Positions 46,647-62,400 are shown, numbered from the stretch's first letter. The stretch: 64,000 nt of DNA from Vigna angularis (GCF_016808095.1 NC_068970.1:64331130-64395129), one strand, 5' to 3'. Made by a program: numbers and translations. Notes: a model not told the origin generated them from the sequence alone.

Positions 46647-48614
46647 CTAGCTACCCTGGGCTCTTTTAGATGATCTTGAAGGAGCAACAGCATTAACCTC
46701 ACTCAACTGAGGTTGCTTAGGTTCTTCATGTCTCTGTGCCTCCTGCATTTTAAAACAAAGAAAACGCAACTCTTGACTGAGAAATACAGAAACAGTAATT
46801 GTATGACAAACTTTTCCATAAACAGAACTTCAATGAAGTGAAAAGAATTGAACTTCTCTCATAAGTGAAAATCAATCTACAAACCTCAGCTTCCATAGGT
46901 TTATTTTAACTTAAAAAGAAAAAAATTCGTATTAGCTTCTAAATAAAAGGTTCTAAAAGTAGTGACATGCACAATGAATAAGGTAGCCACCTTTGATGAG
47001 GAGGAGGAATTTTTTAACGTCTGTGTTTTCAAATGCACACGATGCTGGCGCTGCATTTGCTGAAACTGTTGTAACCTTGCAGCAAAATTTATCCCATTAA
47101 GTGAGTTCCCACGATCCAAAGCTACTTCACCATCCTCATTGATTTGAGATCCACCAGACATGTTATGGAGAAAATTATAGGGATTCCCCGAGGATGTTTT
47201 TTTCAATTGCTCACCATTGAAGGAATATGATGGCACAGCTTTTAAGCGAGTTTTGAGAATCTTGAAGGCAGCACTTTGCTGCATAACATCAAACTCATTA
47301 GTATCATCAAAATTTAAGGAGAGTTTACACATTGAAAAAATTAGACACATTGATTTACACTAGGATACAGTCCAACCACGCTTTGAACGTCAGTGTAAGC
47401 AACTCAGCATTAATACAAAAATATGTGCAGGAGAAGAAAGTGCTGGACAGTTTTAAAAATATTATTGACTACCTATACCGTCTCTTCATACAATAGTAAA
47501 TAGATAGATTAAGTGGATGGATAAATGAATTATATATAAAAAAAAATGTAATGATGTACACCCGTTCTTAAATATGGTGTTACGAAACAAAATGTCAATC
47601 TTAGATGCTTACAGAAAAGGTAAAGACTTAAAACAATGCTAGAAGTCTAGGAATTGCATGATTAATTAAAAAGAGAAAAAGAAGTTGTTTAAGTTACACA
47701 CAGACCTGAGGAAGCAACATCAGAAGACCATACAATGCTTTAAACAGCCATGGATATCTTCCGGGTTCTAGAAGCTGTAAAATGAAATTATAATTCAGGT
47801 ACATAAGAGAAACGATAAAAAATGTAACCATCCATCACAATGTTGATACAAAAGGGATTTATCTCATATACAACATAATATGACTTCATCGTGAAAGAAA
47901 TTGAGAGCCACCAAAAACAATAGCAACCATCTATCTGAATTGTAACATAATCATACATTTCTCCATATTCGTTTTCCCTTTCAATGAAAAAGAAACACCA
48001 GCCAAAGGATGTCTGCGTGCTCTCAATTTACTCTACAAGCAGTTCTCTCCCAGGTTACAAAAATGAACTATAAGATGCAAAATGAATATCACAAAATAAG
48101 TTTTAGGGAGGGGGTGAATAAATGACTGCATCTGAAATATGGGTTACATCCAAACAGGAAGTCAGGAAAAGTTAATTTTGGTAAGAGGCAAGATAAACGA
48201 AAGTTGTAACAGGACATACAAATTAAAATATACCATTTTAGCAAAGAAAAAGAAACAAAAGATAAGATTGTCAACCGTCAGCCTTCATCATCAGAAACAT
48301 AAAACAAATATTGGAATTCAATTAAAAGATAAGTTGATCATATTTTATCAGACTAAATGCAGAATAGATGTTGTATATCAAGAACGTAGGTATGCGTAAA
48401 GGATTCAATGAAGCACCTGCAATCTTAGATAAGCAAATATTGGAGTTTCCAGCAAGCGAATCAATTTATCAAGCTGGACTAAGAATTTGACATTAACATC
48501 CTCTTCAACCAGAGACTGGATCACAGCACTCGCATGTTGGTAAGTCTGTTGAGGAAGACAATTCATATTTCAAAAAAAGGGGAGACATGATCCGAAACCA
48601 ACACACACACACAT

Positions 48615-48689
<75 letters not shown>

Positions 48690-51600
48690 TGAGCTAATAA
48701 GCAGAGACTTATAATTGCCATTGGAGAATGACACCATGAGGCATACAAAGAAACATATAAATCCTTCCCAGCAGGATCAACCAGTGATTGCTTCAAAAGA
48801 TATCGAATCTCGGACAGTTCGGATGATGTGAGTAATATCAAATTTAGAGCCTGTAAATTTGAAAGGGTTTTTAAATATTGGAATTTAAATAGAGTGAAAC
48901 TTTTCAAAATATTCTGAAGGGATAATAGCTGGTTAAAATGTAACTAAACACTATACTTCAAACTAAAAATAACTTCACTTAAACTACCAAAGAAACATCC
49001 ACCACTGTTATGAAATGCAACAATATCAATTTCCCAATTATAGAAGAAAACTTGACTCAAGAAGTATTGATTATCACAATTCATGAGACTTTGAGTAACA
49101 ATAATAAATAACAAAATGGATGATGAAGTCAAGTATACATCCAAAAGCAAGATTTTATAAGGTTACCCAAAAGTTCATATCCCACCTGGACCATAATTGA
49201 AGCAAAATCCAGGTCAGACTCCCCTTCTAGTATAGTGGAAAGTTCACGGTAGACTCTCTCAGCATTCAAAAGCACACAAAGCCGGCGAATTATCAAAGCA
49301 CCACGTCTAGAACAAGTTAAAATTAATTAAAAAAATATCCTTAAAAAAAATTAACTAAAGAATATATTAGATGGAGGAAAACAGCTGCTTACTTCTCCAA
49401 AAGGGAATTGTCTACCCGGAAATTGTGCATCAGGAAAACAACAAGTTGCCGAAAATGTTGAGGATCTTTTGCTATGCATGCATGAACATCAAGAACAAGA
49501 AGAACAACCTATTCAATAAAAAACATAAACAAATCACTGACAGTTCAAGTGAGTTTTGATGTGCACAAAGTGAAGAACACTACAATTAAGGATAAACTTC
49601 CAAAAAAACATTGTTTTTTATTCTGTAGTCAAGAATCAGGAGCAAAAAAGGTACATATGACAAGTTCACCCACAACAAATACCCAATTATATTTTCCAGA
49701 GACAAAAAGCATTACTCTAACAAATGAAAACGAGGTACATCTGAGGGAGGATGGGAAATTACTCTAAACAGGAAAATTAAATATAAAAACATCAAGCAAG
49801 AATGGCACAAAAATTTCCCCTCTTTTGCATAGCATCTGATTACCAGATATGGTTATGTTTTGATCTGTAAATTTACTCAAACTTCAAACTTCACACACCC
49901 AGTACCAACAATTCTAAAGGATGGTAAAACCTACAAAACATGAGTTAATGAGACTTGATGCAGAGGCCTGGTGGGGCCACTTGACAGTCTTGCTAATCAC
50001 TTATTTTTAAAAGCAATTTTTATTACATGTGGAAAAATGGGCGGAGGAAGTAGTGAATGAATGTGAGAGCACTTCAAGACAAAAATGATGAAGACAGCAA
50101 CTTATCCACATGGTTTTCAAATAATAGTATAGCTTTTACATAAGATAAGTGCATGAACAAAACCACATTTCCACAAATACTTTTGATAAATGAGTTAATT
50201 GATGAAAGAGATAAAAAATTATATTTGGATAACAACAATACCTGATCAGATGGATCTGAAAGTGCTTTGAGCAGGGTGTCAAATATGTCATTCAGATATT
50301 GCAAAACCTGTTTCAGACCCAAAGGAGATCACACAAAAGCCATTATAGAGCATTTCAAATAAACAAAAATAGCAATCAAGTCACCTCGTTACGATATTTG
50401 TTTAAAAGGGTTAACATCCAGTGCAAAGCTTCGATTCGAGTACCCTCCCATTCACTAGATAATTGCCTGATCAGTCAAATATCATCATATAGTATAATCA
50501 GTGCAAAATAGAGTAGTGGGCTAAATAGAAAGGACTCTCATAATCATTTCTCAATAGGATCTACAGTGGCCAAACCACCCAGGTAAGAAAATTATACCTC
50601 CTGGCAATCGAGAGGATTGCTCCTACATCAAAAGCTTCAGTTGGGTCTGCTTTGAGGGCACGTAGCTCTTCATTGGTTTCACGAGCAACCTTACACACAA
50701 GCCATAGATAATTTCAAAATTATTATTTTAAATGGAAGGAAACAATTTCATTAAAAAAAACAGTACATAAGGAATGAAAAAAAAGCTCAAAAACCTACAA
50801 CTCTGATTTTCTCTTCTTTATCTGATATACAAGGTAAAATAGCTCCAAGAATGTCAGCATAGTACGGAACAAGCTGGTCTCCACCAAGCTTGACAAACTC
50901 ATTTATCTGTTAAAATGAGGATACATACTTTATGTAAATTTTTAAATAAATAAATAAAATACAAATAAATACAAGTAACTAATAATGCTTCTTTTGAAAT
51001 AAAAGAATTATTAATTATGATGTGAACCCCATGCATAAAGTATTATACGAGTAAATAATTTACTCTCAAATCAAAGAATAGCAATACCACTTACCCATGT
51101 GATAGCTGTTAGCCTAGTAAATTCATCAGGAGAACCAGCTCTCTGTACCAGGATTTCAGCCATGCGACCATAATCTACAGACTTCAAGAGTAGCACTGCT
51201 CGAGTCAGAAAATGACAAATGAACAAAAAACTTTGCTTTTTGTGTCAAAGTAGTAGTTAAAAATGAGGCACAGCTTAATTAATCAAGCAACGGCTACATA
51301 ATAGGTATATCAACCCTAAAAGATGGATCAAAGGAACAATATAAAAGTGGATAATAATGCAATAAATTTTACTCGTACAGATAACAATTCAAGGGAATCC
51401 AAATAGTAGGAACAGGGAAAACCATAAAAAGGTGATTACAGTTCCCACACATTCCTCAAACAGATAACAGGATTAAGCAACTGCTTAAAAGAAGAATTGC
51501 ACTTTGAAAAGTGATAAAAGCATTACAACTCAAGCAAAAGAGGAAAACACATAAACAAGAGCCTTACTGGGGAGTTTTTAATCTCTTGAAGAAACTCCGA

Positions 51601-53673
51601 AAGAGCTGAATCAGCTTGTTGACGTATTTCATGACTTGAATCACTCAACATATTAAACAAGCCTGAGATGTTTATAGATGATTAGGTGGTAGACTTTAAT
51701 TTTGTAGAGAATGTTGGGAAAGAAAATGACCATTCTTCAAATAATCCACATACCATCAAGAAAATCGGGAAGAAACCCCAGCATGTCAATATCTGGGACA
51801 CTGTCCAAAACAGTAATCCATCCTACCAAAAACTGGCGGACATATGGATTCAAAACATTCATGCGCTCCCTCAACAGTGGTATGAATTCTTCAATACTAA
51901 AGATCAAAAAACAAGAAGGAAGGGAACGAGGCGGAGTAAGTTCAAGTGAGATGGAATACATTGACGTTCAATATTTCATCTTGGTTACGAAAGGTGAAAG
52001 TTGCTTTAGTTAATACGAGATTGCTTCACACCTTTTGGTGTTTACACCTCTCGCCTAATGAAGCTTTGTTCAAAAAGTTACATTCAGAGATTTTTTTGCC
52101 TAAAACTCTTTCAAAAATTTAAAACACTAGATACGGAGAAACATATAATAAGTAGGCTTGAGAGAATGGTGTACCTGAACTGATCACTTTCAGTCACAAT
52201 ATCCTGTTCCAATAAAGCAATATTTAGATTAGTTAAATCATCAGTTCACCTAAAGGAAACAACTATCAAATCTCAGTTAGATCAATCCTATTCAAGATAT
52301 GTTAGTCGTTGCACATAAACAAAGGAACACAAACTCTTTATTGGACTTCAAAAGAAACATATACCTTCACAAGCCTATCTAAGAGGTGAGCAGCACTTTG
52401 TACATTGGCATCTGAGTCTGCTGAAAGCTTGCATAGCGCATCAAAGATCTGATTGAAGAAAATAATAAAATCCCCTCTCACAACCTGACATAAAATTAAA
52501 AAGACGCACATTAGAGTATAGTATATGATCAGGTTGAAGTGTACATATGTCAGCACAATCAAATTCTCACCTTGGCAATGTTATAAAGTGCTTCGCAAGC
52601 ATAATAACGAACTCTGCTATCTTGGTCAGAGAAAGAATTTAACACAGGAGGCACAATTTGCTGTCAGGTACAATAATTACATGTGAATAGTCCTGTTAAA
52701 ATAAGCTCAACAACAAAGTAAAGGATAACGACCTGGTTTGTTTGTGCTTATTTTTTAAATAACGTTAATAAAATAAGCAGATTGCTCTTTTTGTATTTGT
52801 TTGCCTAATCTAATTGTGTTAAAAATAAACAGTTTAAATTGGCCCAACATTAATGCATTTTCTAATAAATTCATGTCAAAAGAATATATCTCTATTAATT
52901 GTGTGTTTTGTTTCACATTAGATCACCAATCACATTAAAATCCCATGTGATTTAGACTAATTTCAAATGTTTGGTTCCACATAGAGGATTTGATATTGGT
53001 CCAGAATTTCTTGAAATAATTTTAGGTAGATTTTACATAAACAAAATTATCGCCTGAAACATAAAAACACATTACTTCAAAATAATTTTTAAGCAAAACA
53101 ATTTTTTTTTAAATTGAATACATTAATAGTTGGACATGAGTTAGGAAGCTAAATATAAGCTAGATATAAGCATTTAACAGAGTTAGAATCCAAAATTAGT
53201 ACCTCAAGATGTTGAGCTGCTTCAGAAGTCAACCCAACCGTTGCCGCTGCTAATCCTATCAATCCTCCCTTCACTCATTTTTTTAGAAAAAATAAATCCA
53301 ACCCGCACATTGAAGCCAAATTAAACAAAATCAACAAAATTTCCCAAAAACAAAAAATACCTTCCGGTGATTAGCTTGTGGTGAATAGGTAAATTCCGTA
53401 GTCAACAAATTGATAACCGCCGTTATTTTATCATGATCCCCAGCAATAGCAAGCTGTTTAACTATCCCTTCAATCTACACAACCACATATTCACTATCAA
53501 CTACCAAAACCCTAAAACTCCAAATGGTACAAATTGCAAAAATAAAATCTTTGAGTACAGCAAAAAAGGCGCAGAAGACAAACATCAAGTGCAGCATTTT
53601 TACGCTTCTCGTAGAGTTTGTCAGCAAGGTTGCGAAGCACGGCTGCCGGAATCAGCGAGAGAGCGTCGGCCAT
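46647..53673 (-). CDS. VAC14: VAC14 homologue, HEAT-repeat scaffold of the PI(3,5)P2 kinase complex
   Basis: Twenty exons in transcript order: 53584-53673 (ATG), 53361-53474, 53203-53268, 52571-52660, 52365-52484, 52175-52203, 51754-51896, 51568-51662, 51095-51181, 50799-50906, 50598-50689, 50385-50466, 50242-50307, 49393-49508, 49186-49306, 48689-48850, 48417-48545, 47706-47774, 46991-47278 and 46647-46742 (TAG). The frame closes exactly at 720 residues; I recall the Arabidopsis VAC14 protein as slightly longer. Diagnostic segments are [59 protein letters not shown] and the C-terminal FIG4-binding region with [14 protein letters not shown] and [21 protein letters not shown]14 holds the FAB1/PIKfyve kinase and the FIG4 phosphatase together on endosome and vacuole membranes. 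The last two exons encode a variable Gln/Ser-rich tail. Confidence 0.96.
48601..48684. repeat. Compound (AC)n(AT)n microsatellite next to a VAC14 splice donor
   Basis: About 30 bp of AC repeats run into about 52 bp of AT repeats. On the coding (-) strand the tract starts only a few bases after the donor GT (48687-48688) of the intron that follows exon 16. Confidence 0.95.
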
Positions 53674-56483
53674 GGCAACACCCACCAAGCTGGGAACTCT
53701 CAGATTAGCGAAAAGAAAACCACTTTACAAATCAAACTCGTTTCCGGATCTTCTCCTGCTCAAAGCGAAACATTTTGCTGTTTCCCTCTTGTACATTTCT
53801 CTTTCTTTCTTTTTGGGATCACAAACAAATCGAAAATTCAATTTTCTTTTTTTCGGGATAACGGGATAACGAGTGACGTGGAAAGCGACTTGAATTGGAA
53901 AATTGGAATTCGATAAATCAGATCTGATAAAATTCGTGAATTGAAACGAGAAGAAATTGAAAACAAAGACCTAGTTTTTTTCCCAATTTTAAATGGTCGA
54001 AGGAAAGTTCTGTCGAGTCTTTTAAGATCTTTTTTATATTAATAAAAATATTATTATTATATAATAATAATTTATAAATAATATAATAACCTCTTTTATC
54101 ATATTATTAAGTATTTTTTATTCACATTTTTAACAATTTTATCTAATTGTGTTTTCTTTCTTACAATATTTTCTCATAAAATCAAATCTGCTATGAAATC
54201 TTTTGAAAAAAATATTGACACATTCTTATATTACAAAAATCATGTAGGTGTCAACCCACACCTACCACCATTGTCCAATTCCTTTTCAGAATATTTTATT
54301 AATTTTCTTATATTACAAAATTAAAAGCGTTTTTTAGAGAGGAATTTATAATTTTTTATTTGTTATTTACCGTAGCAGCTAAAGCTGAAAGTTGGAAGAA
54401 AATTAGGAAGTTACATAAAAGTCCTCAATTGGTGGCCAATCACGTTTATTACGTGTCATGATCAAAGGTATTTCTGAAAATCAAAACATAAATTCGACCT
54501 TTTGTAATTAATATTTTTCTATTTGCTGGTAGAAAGTTTTGTCTCTATTCATTTTTAGTGCCTTTTCTTGTTATATACCAATTATCATTTTGCATAGAAG
54601 CATGACAAATAATTATTTATGAAAAATAATATTATACCAATCAAATAAATTTAAACTCAAAATCATGTCATAACTTAAATTATTAATTAAACTAGAATAA
54701 TGTTATATTATCCAAATAGTATTGGATAATATATAATATATAAGAGATTACTAATTTGGTTGATTTTGACTTCAACACAAAATACAAGTTCATTGAATAT
54801 GATACTATATATGTCTTCATGCTATATTACACAATAAATAAATAAATATGTATTATTTTCATTTTGTTAGAGCTTGTCGTGACCTTCACGTATATCCATC
54901 CATATTTTCCAATGGCTTGTTTATGTTATTTCTGTCTTCATGTCCTTAACTTTATTTACAAAGACCAAATTCTTTAAGTTTTTTATATTTTAATATTTAA
55001 AGATTTTTCTAAAATAAAATAGAATAATTTATAGTATTTGATTTTACATAATAAAACCCTTCATTTAATTTTATTTGTACTGTGTTTTAGTTTAGAAATA
55101 AGTAACGTTTTGTAAAAGAAAAAAAAATCATACGCAGAAACATAATTAAAAAAAGACTATTTTTTAGTTTGTTGGCGAAAAGTATTTTCCCGAATATTTA
55201 TTAAAAAAATATTTTTAATCTTATTAAATGATTTAACAAAAGTAATGGCTAAAATTTCAAGAATAAATAAAAATGAGAAAATTGTATGAAAACCCCTTTT
55301 GTTTTTTAGTAAATTTTTATTTGAAAAAGTTAACTTCTGGCGTCTTTGGAAAAGTATTTTTGTGATAACATGATTAAAAGTTATTTTTTAAGAAAAGTTG
55401 AATTCAACTTTTTTACTAAATTTTTAATATTATCATCCTTACAATAGTGTATAATTATATAGATTTTCAAAATGGCCATTATTTTTAGATATAATTATAT
55501 AATAATCATCTTCCCATAAATTTGTCATGATTACTATTATATTAGAAATATAGCATATGATCATTGAATTGTTAATTATGGTTTAATGTAATTACCAATT
55601 AATCCATTAGTAATAGCAAATATAAGCATGTATACAAACCTCTTAAACTTGTATCCACCTAAATATATTGTTGAGCAAATGAATAATTCTTCTTGTATTT
55701 AGTGGTATGAGGATCAAAGAGCTTGAATAAGTTTTAAAAACTATTCATATATAACCGTGTTCTATGTTCAAGCTTTGAAATGACATACCACAACGCTTAC
55801 CAGTGTATAACTAAACACAATTCTCAAACTCAAAAATTAAACAACAAAATTTACAACAATAATAATAAAATATTCAAAAAGTAAGATTTCGTAAATGTTT
55901 AAATAAAGTTAGATTCAATTTGAATTTGAAAACAATAACGTTCTCGTAATAATTAATATAGTAAACTTTTAATTCAAAATAGCAATAGTTGCAATTTGAC
56001 GTACATAGTATTTAACTTAAATTTCGAGTTTAAGATAACAACGTTACTAAAATAGCACGATTTAAGAAAATCTTAAAAGATAATCTTATTCAATTAAATA
56101 GTGTGAAATGATCCAGTAAGGAAAGTATGGAAATCGAAAACCTATTCACGAAAGTAAAAATCTCACTCTCAAGAATGAATATTGAATTTATAAGTTAAGG
56201 TAGCACGTTCTGGTTTAAATGCACGTACTTGACGATTATGATCGTTTCAGACGCTGTTAGAATTATGACAATATAAACCTTTGTGAATAATATGGAGTCC
56301 TGCGTTTGTAGACGTCATGAAACGGTTAAAGATTAAATGCAACTCATGTTACGCTCTAATTGATACACGAGGTTGTATTAAAAAGAATCACATGATCACA
56401 TCCAATATGAAAAATTAAAATCTTCTTATTTGAAAATAATTATGACAAGAACAATGATACAACACTATATATTGCAACAAACA
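53674..56483. other. Promoter of VAC14 and intergenic AT-rich DNA up to the NUP155 3' end
   Basis: About 300 bp right of the VAC14 ATG should be its 5' UTR and promoter. The remainder is AT-rich, with no credible frame, no transposon ends and no RNA gene. NUP155 3' UTR probably occupies roughly 56300-56483. Confidence 0.6.
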
Positions 56484-59400
56484 TCAAAATCTATCAAATG
56501 AATGTTGGCTTATAAACGATTCTTCAAGTTCTTTGAAACCTCGGTAAACGTGTTCTGTTTGGTTCTGTGGAAGGGCTAACCTCCGCACTTCAGTCATATA
56601 CCTGTATCATGTGGAAAAGTTAATCACATCACAACTTCAACTGGCCATAAACAACACATATACAATGAAGATTAGAGAAATATAATAACAAAAAAAGCTA
56701 TTGTGGAAAACCATGACCATAAAAATACTAGATCTATAATAAGAATGGATGAAAGTGTAAAGAAGTGAACCTGTTTGCTGCACTCGTGATCTTGTCCCGA
56801 ATTCCTTGGCTAGCGATGGCACGTTCCGATGAGAATCCTCCACCTAGTATCAGGGAGGAATGCCCAGCAGCACTGCTACCCATCCTTTGTGAATATGCAG
56901 ACATTGCCCACTCTCGAAGCACCACTAGAACCGATCTCAACATACGTAATCTAACACTAGGGGATGGCAAAATAGCTCCATTCGACAACAATTGGTCATA
57001 TGCGTTCAATACGGGTTCAGCTGCACCCTTACAAGCAGAAACAAGGGCTCTTGCAACATCTTCATCTCCAACGGCTTCGACCCCTGAATTCAACCTCTCC
57101 TACAGGAAGACATGAATTCGTATTTAAGATAAAAGACTGATAGTTCAACCAAATCCTGCCTGACAGAACTGAAAGGTGTTCATGGGAGAATACAGAAGTA
57201 GAAAATATAATACACAACTAGCATTTACAGTAAAAATCACTTAGTAAATAGGAAGATGTACCAGTCCAGCCTTCTCTAGGTGAAGACAAATAATGTCAAG
57301 TGGTAAAACAGCTCCATCACCAGGATAAAGGCGGGGCCCAACCCTCTTTAGTACCGAGCAAGCTTCAGCAATGCCCCCTCTTGATATAGCTTGATCAATA
57401 AGTCTAGCCCACGTCTCTCTGACAATGCTGCTGTCAGTATCACCAGAATAATTGGCAAAGTAGAGCATCTCCAGGCATATCTAAAGGAAAAGCGGAAAAT
57501 GAAGAACTGTTAACAGGTGCTTTGATAAAGAAATTTCACATTCTTCCGACAATCTTTTCAGCAAAAATACAACAAAACAGCAACGGCTAAATCGCCCAGC
57601 GGTACAGTAGCAGATGCAACTAAATCTTCTCATAAAAAAAAAGATACAACAAAATCAGTAACGCCCTTTTGGTTTGAAAATAGAGAAAGAATATGCAGCA
57701 GAAAAGAAAAGAAAAGGTCAGAACTTCCCTGTATATAATTCTGTATCATTGGAAAGAACAGAAATCATAAGTATATTTTCACAGTTTTGTTATGCTAAAA
57801 AAATAATCAGAAGAAAAGGAAGGAGATGAACAGAGATGGGCCGTTTCTTCCTTGGGCAAGGACCTAACAATGAATCCTTTCCTACACCACTGGAATCTCG
57901 GTTGCCATCGATATCTAGATACTAAAGCTCAAAAGACGTAATTATACCTAGTAGTTTTCATATCAAGCTCTTAAAGATATTGTTCTAGTTCAAAACTAAA
58001 AATAATGAGAACAAGAAAAACAGAAAAAAAAATTATAGTTGCAACAATCTAAACCAAAATAAAACAAAAAGAAATATATAAATAGCCAAAAAGAGAATAG
58101 AAGTACCTCCCAGAGCCCAAAGGGAACGGCATATTCATTATACAACTGGGTAATACTCTTAACGTCTGAAGCTAGCTCTTCTGCTTTCTCTCTTGTTGCA
58201 TTTACAAAATTGGCATCAGCAGTAGAACTACCCTCAGGGATTACACCATTTTCAGCAGAATCTGACGTGCTAGGTAAAACATCAGACCTAGAAGCCATAG
58301 ACTCCAGTTCTTCTTTGATTTTTATCTGGAACCGGAGAACTGCAAGCTTCCCTTCAAGCAAATCTAGAAACCCACTGTCAATGGAACTTCGACCAGAACC
58401 TAGTAACCCATCACTACTAGTTGCATTTTTTGCCTGTAGAACTGCATTACTTAGGTATTGACACCTGAATTATACAAATTAAAAACTATAAGATATTTGT
58501 GCAAGCATATAAAAACTAATTTAGTAATCCTAGTCTATTCTAGAGAATGATGTAGAGGTATTAAGTGGAAAAGGATATCAATTTGACACAAGTAAAGTGC
58601 TTAGTCTTGCTAGTACCGTCATAGTCATGGTTGTGAATGAGTCATCATAAGCACATAAGAAACAACAGTCACTTGAGAACAAATGGTGAATCAGGAATCA
58701 ATTTCCATGTTCTATATACAAAGGTTAGATCAAGTGTCAGCTTTAGCTTTCACTAATGCTATCAATGCAAGAGGAGAAAAATAAATCCACCTAGCATATA
58801 AGTGGCTACAAAATTTCAGTGACTATTCACATGTCACAATATGAGATCCGCTCCGCTATAAGCATTCACTCTAAGTACGGTTGTCTATTTCAACCAGGTT
58901 TGCAGCAATTAAGTGGCAAACTACTCAGAAGTTTCAAAGGAAATGTTAGAAAAGATAGTAATGACAAGAAAAGAAAGAACTCTTTTAACCTCTGTTCAAG
59001 AGTAGGAACTCCATCAATTGAACGCCTTTCAGCTAGTCTAAGCAGTGCATGAGCTGCAAGCATATGTTGGCGTTTCAAGACATAATATCGTGCCAAAAGT
59101 TCATAGTACTTGACTTGATTAGTTGACATTGGTGCTCCTGATTGCCCCATTGGAGAAGTTGTTGCAGTGACAGCACGAACCTAGCAAGATCCAGAAAAAC
59201 AAAAGACTAAATTTTCAAAGAAATCATGTGAAGAGTATTGTGTGGGTGTAGCTTCTGCAGGAAAAACATATACAGCCAAGATTCTAATACACGATATTAG
59301 AACATTTTGACTAAATAAACAGCAATCATCAATTAGTTATTGGGCAGAAAGAGCTAATAGACAACCTCTTGTATAGGTTTACGACCAGCATGTTGCAAAA

Positions 59401-62400
59401 ATGGCAACAGGTCAGGACCCCCATACTCTAGCAATTCATTTTCAAGACCTAGATCAATCATAGCCTGGTAAAGATACTCATGGAAAATTCTGTCTGGAGA
59501 TTGGACACCCAGTTGAACAATTTGACATATATATTTCTTCCTTGAGGATGGATCAAGGGCAGATTGTGAAACAGTTGAATTCATGGGAGAGCCAAATTCC
59601 TTCTGCAAGGTGTCACCTTTCAGAGATCGCAAGGCACTGATAATTATCTCATAACACTGCTCACGGTGAGCAAGTGCTTGTTCTCTGACAGTTGCATCAA
59701 TTTCATCATTATAAGCATCACCTGCAGGGTCAAGAGCCTGTGCCTTTTGAAGAGGTAAGCGCACTACAGCTTCATAAAATCTGCAGAACGCAAGAGAATC
59801 TAACTCTCAAATTAAAGGCTTAAAAAACCATAGGCCATGAAAATGGAGAGCACGGTAAAAAAAAAGGATCTACCTTAAATCCTCAAAACGCTTGCAAACA
59901 GTTCGTAGGTCAACAGATTCTGGAACTTTACTCAAGGAATTAAATGCTTCCCTCGCAAGATTCTCCTTGTCTTCGGCATCTATGGTCGTAGCAGCTCTCT
60001 CCAGTGCTTCCACAGCTAAGAAGAATTTGTAATCAGACTCCTTATAGTAACTTGGGCAGCCATCTCGCAATCTCCTACTAATGTCATCTACAGTCCCCCT
60101 GCCATCAGGACCAGTATAATACTGGAGTAGACTATGTTGTTTAGGAAACATTATTATAGAATATACAAAACTTCATTTAAAAAAACAAGAATGAAAACTC
60201 CATTAATGAGTAAACTTCTTGTAGATGAAATTTCCTTCATGGCTTCTTAATCAGGGTTTTACCTCCATAAGAGCAGATATAAGTCTAGTAGCAATATGGT
60301 CACCCTCCTCAGAACAGACTAGTTGATGAAATGTCAATTGAACTAATGTTTGTTGAAGGCCAGAGTCAAATCCCTGAATTAATCGAGTCACATGATGCTG
60401 TGACAGAAGTTGAAGCAAAAATAGGGCTTCGCCAGATCTAAGGAGCAACTGCCTAATGCACTCCATTGCTCTCACCTGTAGTAGGATAACAAACCCAAGT
60501 GAGAAGAAACTAAACTAACTAATAAAACATACCACATATGGAAACAATTAAAAAAGTAGGCCCACCTCCATGGCAGCTAATTCAGCAGGACTATAAGGCA
60601 ACCTTTGCCTTTTATTATTTGTTCTGCTACCATTGGACTCCATATTTCTGGAATATGCACCAAATAAATTTCTGACCATATTGCGATCATCAGCAGCCAA
60701 TGTCGAACCATTACCATACAGAATGGAACCACTCAGATCTCCCAATCCTGCTACACAGCCATAAAGTCCCCTTCTCTGGTTCCTTCTTGATCTTAAGAAT
60801 TTCTCCAAAGAACGGAGTTTCTGTTCAAGGACTTGCATAGCCCCAACAGAGAGTCTGCACACAACTACGCCATTTTCAGATAGGGTGCCTGAAGGACCTA
60901 AATTGCCTTTTACAACCATTACAGGAAGCTCCCATAGGGGAAAAAGTAATCTAGATGAACACAAACAGAGCCCCTCATGTGCGGCTGAAAAAACAGGCTC
61001 AGCTTCCTGAACAACTTGGCCCATGCTGAATCCCCCAGCAGCACTTCTTGTGTTTGATAATGCATTACTACCTTCAAGTTGTGGCATGCCAACAACCCTT
61101 GGATCCTCAAAAGCTTCAGCTGCCTTCTCAGCAATAACATTGCTTATAAGGTTTTCAGAATGCACTACTCTTGCAGCAAGCATTAAACACATTGCAGCAG
61201 CCTCACCTGCACCAAATCGATTGAAGAAATCTTCTAAAACTGACCTTGGAGTGTTCGATTCCAATAGCCGCCTTAGAATGTCCAGTGGCCTGTTAAAAAC
61301 AATTTCCATCATGCCCATGGTGCTAAAGACAACAATCCTTCTTCTTGGCAGTATGTGTTGGGTTGAGAGATCTCCCCTAGCCCAGAGTTTGCCAGACAAC
61401 TTTTCACATGATTCAATAGAGCCCTCATAACCACCAAACTCAATTTCTGAATACAGAGACTGCACAGTAGCTGCAGTATCCGGTGAAGGTAAAACATCTG
61501 CCACTGAAAGCATTCGTCCTTCAACTGGTAAAGAAGATACAGACTCTCGTAATGCCCGGGAACTCCTGGTACTTGTTCCTAAATTACCTGATGGTAATGA
61601 CTGTGTGCTTGAATCCCTGCTCAAAACAAGAAGTGATGGCATGGTTGAAGATGACGCATCAGAGAGGATAAGAGTTCCAGCAGAATAATAAGATGCCTCA
61701 ATTTTTAGGGAGAGATCCTCATTCTGGGGTCTACCAGCAAGAGCCATTGCCCCAAAGGTTAAACCTCCACTAACACCCCAAGGAGGAGCAGGCCTTGTAG
61801 TGACAACCTTTAAACAGCTAGGCTTGTGATGATTGGTGTTAAATCCAGTCAAGCTTCCACTAGAAGGAGAGGTAGATAGGTACATCCTTCTACCATCTGA
61901 TAAAAGAGCAACCAGATGCAGCCACTTTGATTCAAGAGTAGATAAAGGTGAGATGCATATGATAGATGGCTTTGGAGATCGACTTGAGACTCTTGATCCA
62001 GTTGATTGTCTAGCTCCATAATGTGCATCCCTCTGATTGACAAGATTCTTTTCTTCAGCTACTTTCTTTAACGGCCCATCACCATTTGGTCCTATAACAT
62101 AAACTTGAATCTTCATCTCTTCAGTCCGTGCATATAATATTTGTCTCTCATTGTCAAAAACCATTTCAACAATAGCATCAACAGCTCCAAAATTAAATAC
62201 ATTTGGTATAACCCATCTGCAAATAACAGTTAATATTAAATTGCTAAGGAATTAACAAGAAATTATTAGCTATAAAAAAATCAGGTAACTTTATATAACA
62301 CTTAGAAAATGGCACACACAATTCCATGATCGTAAAAATCATTTTGCAATTAAGCATCAATTGAGTAAAAAAGTACCTTGAAATGACACTTCCAAAACCA

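Noticed and set aside
60121..60151. Starting the NUP155 exon further upstream at 60151
   Set aside because: The extra codons do not fit the protein family. The AG before 60121 joins TATTATACTGG to the preceding GAG codon, giving the expected MEYYTGPDGRGT sequence.
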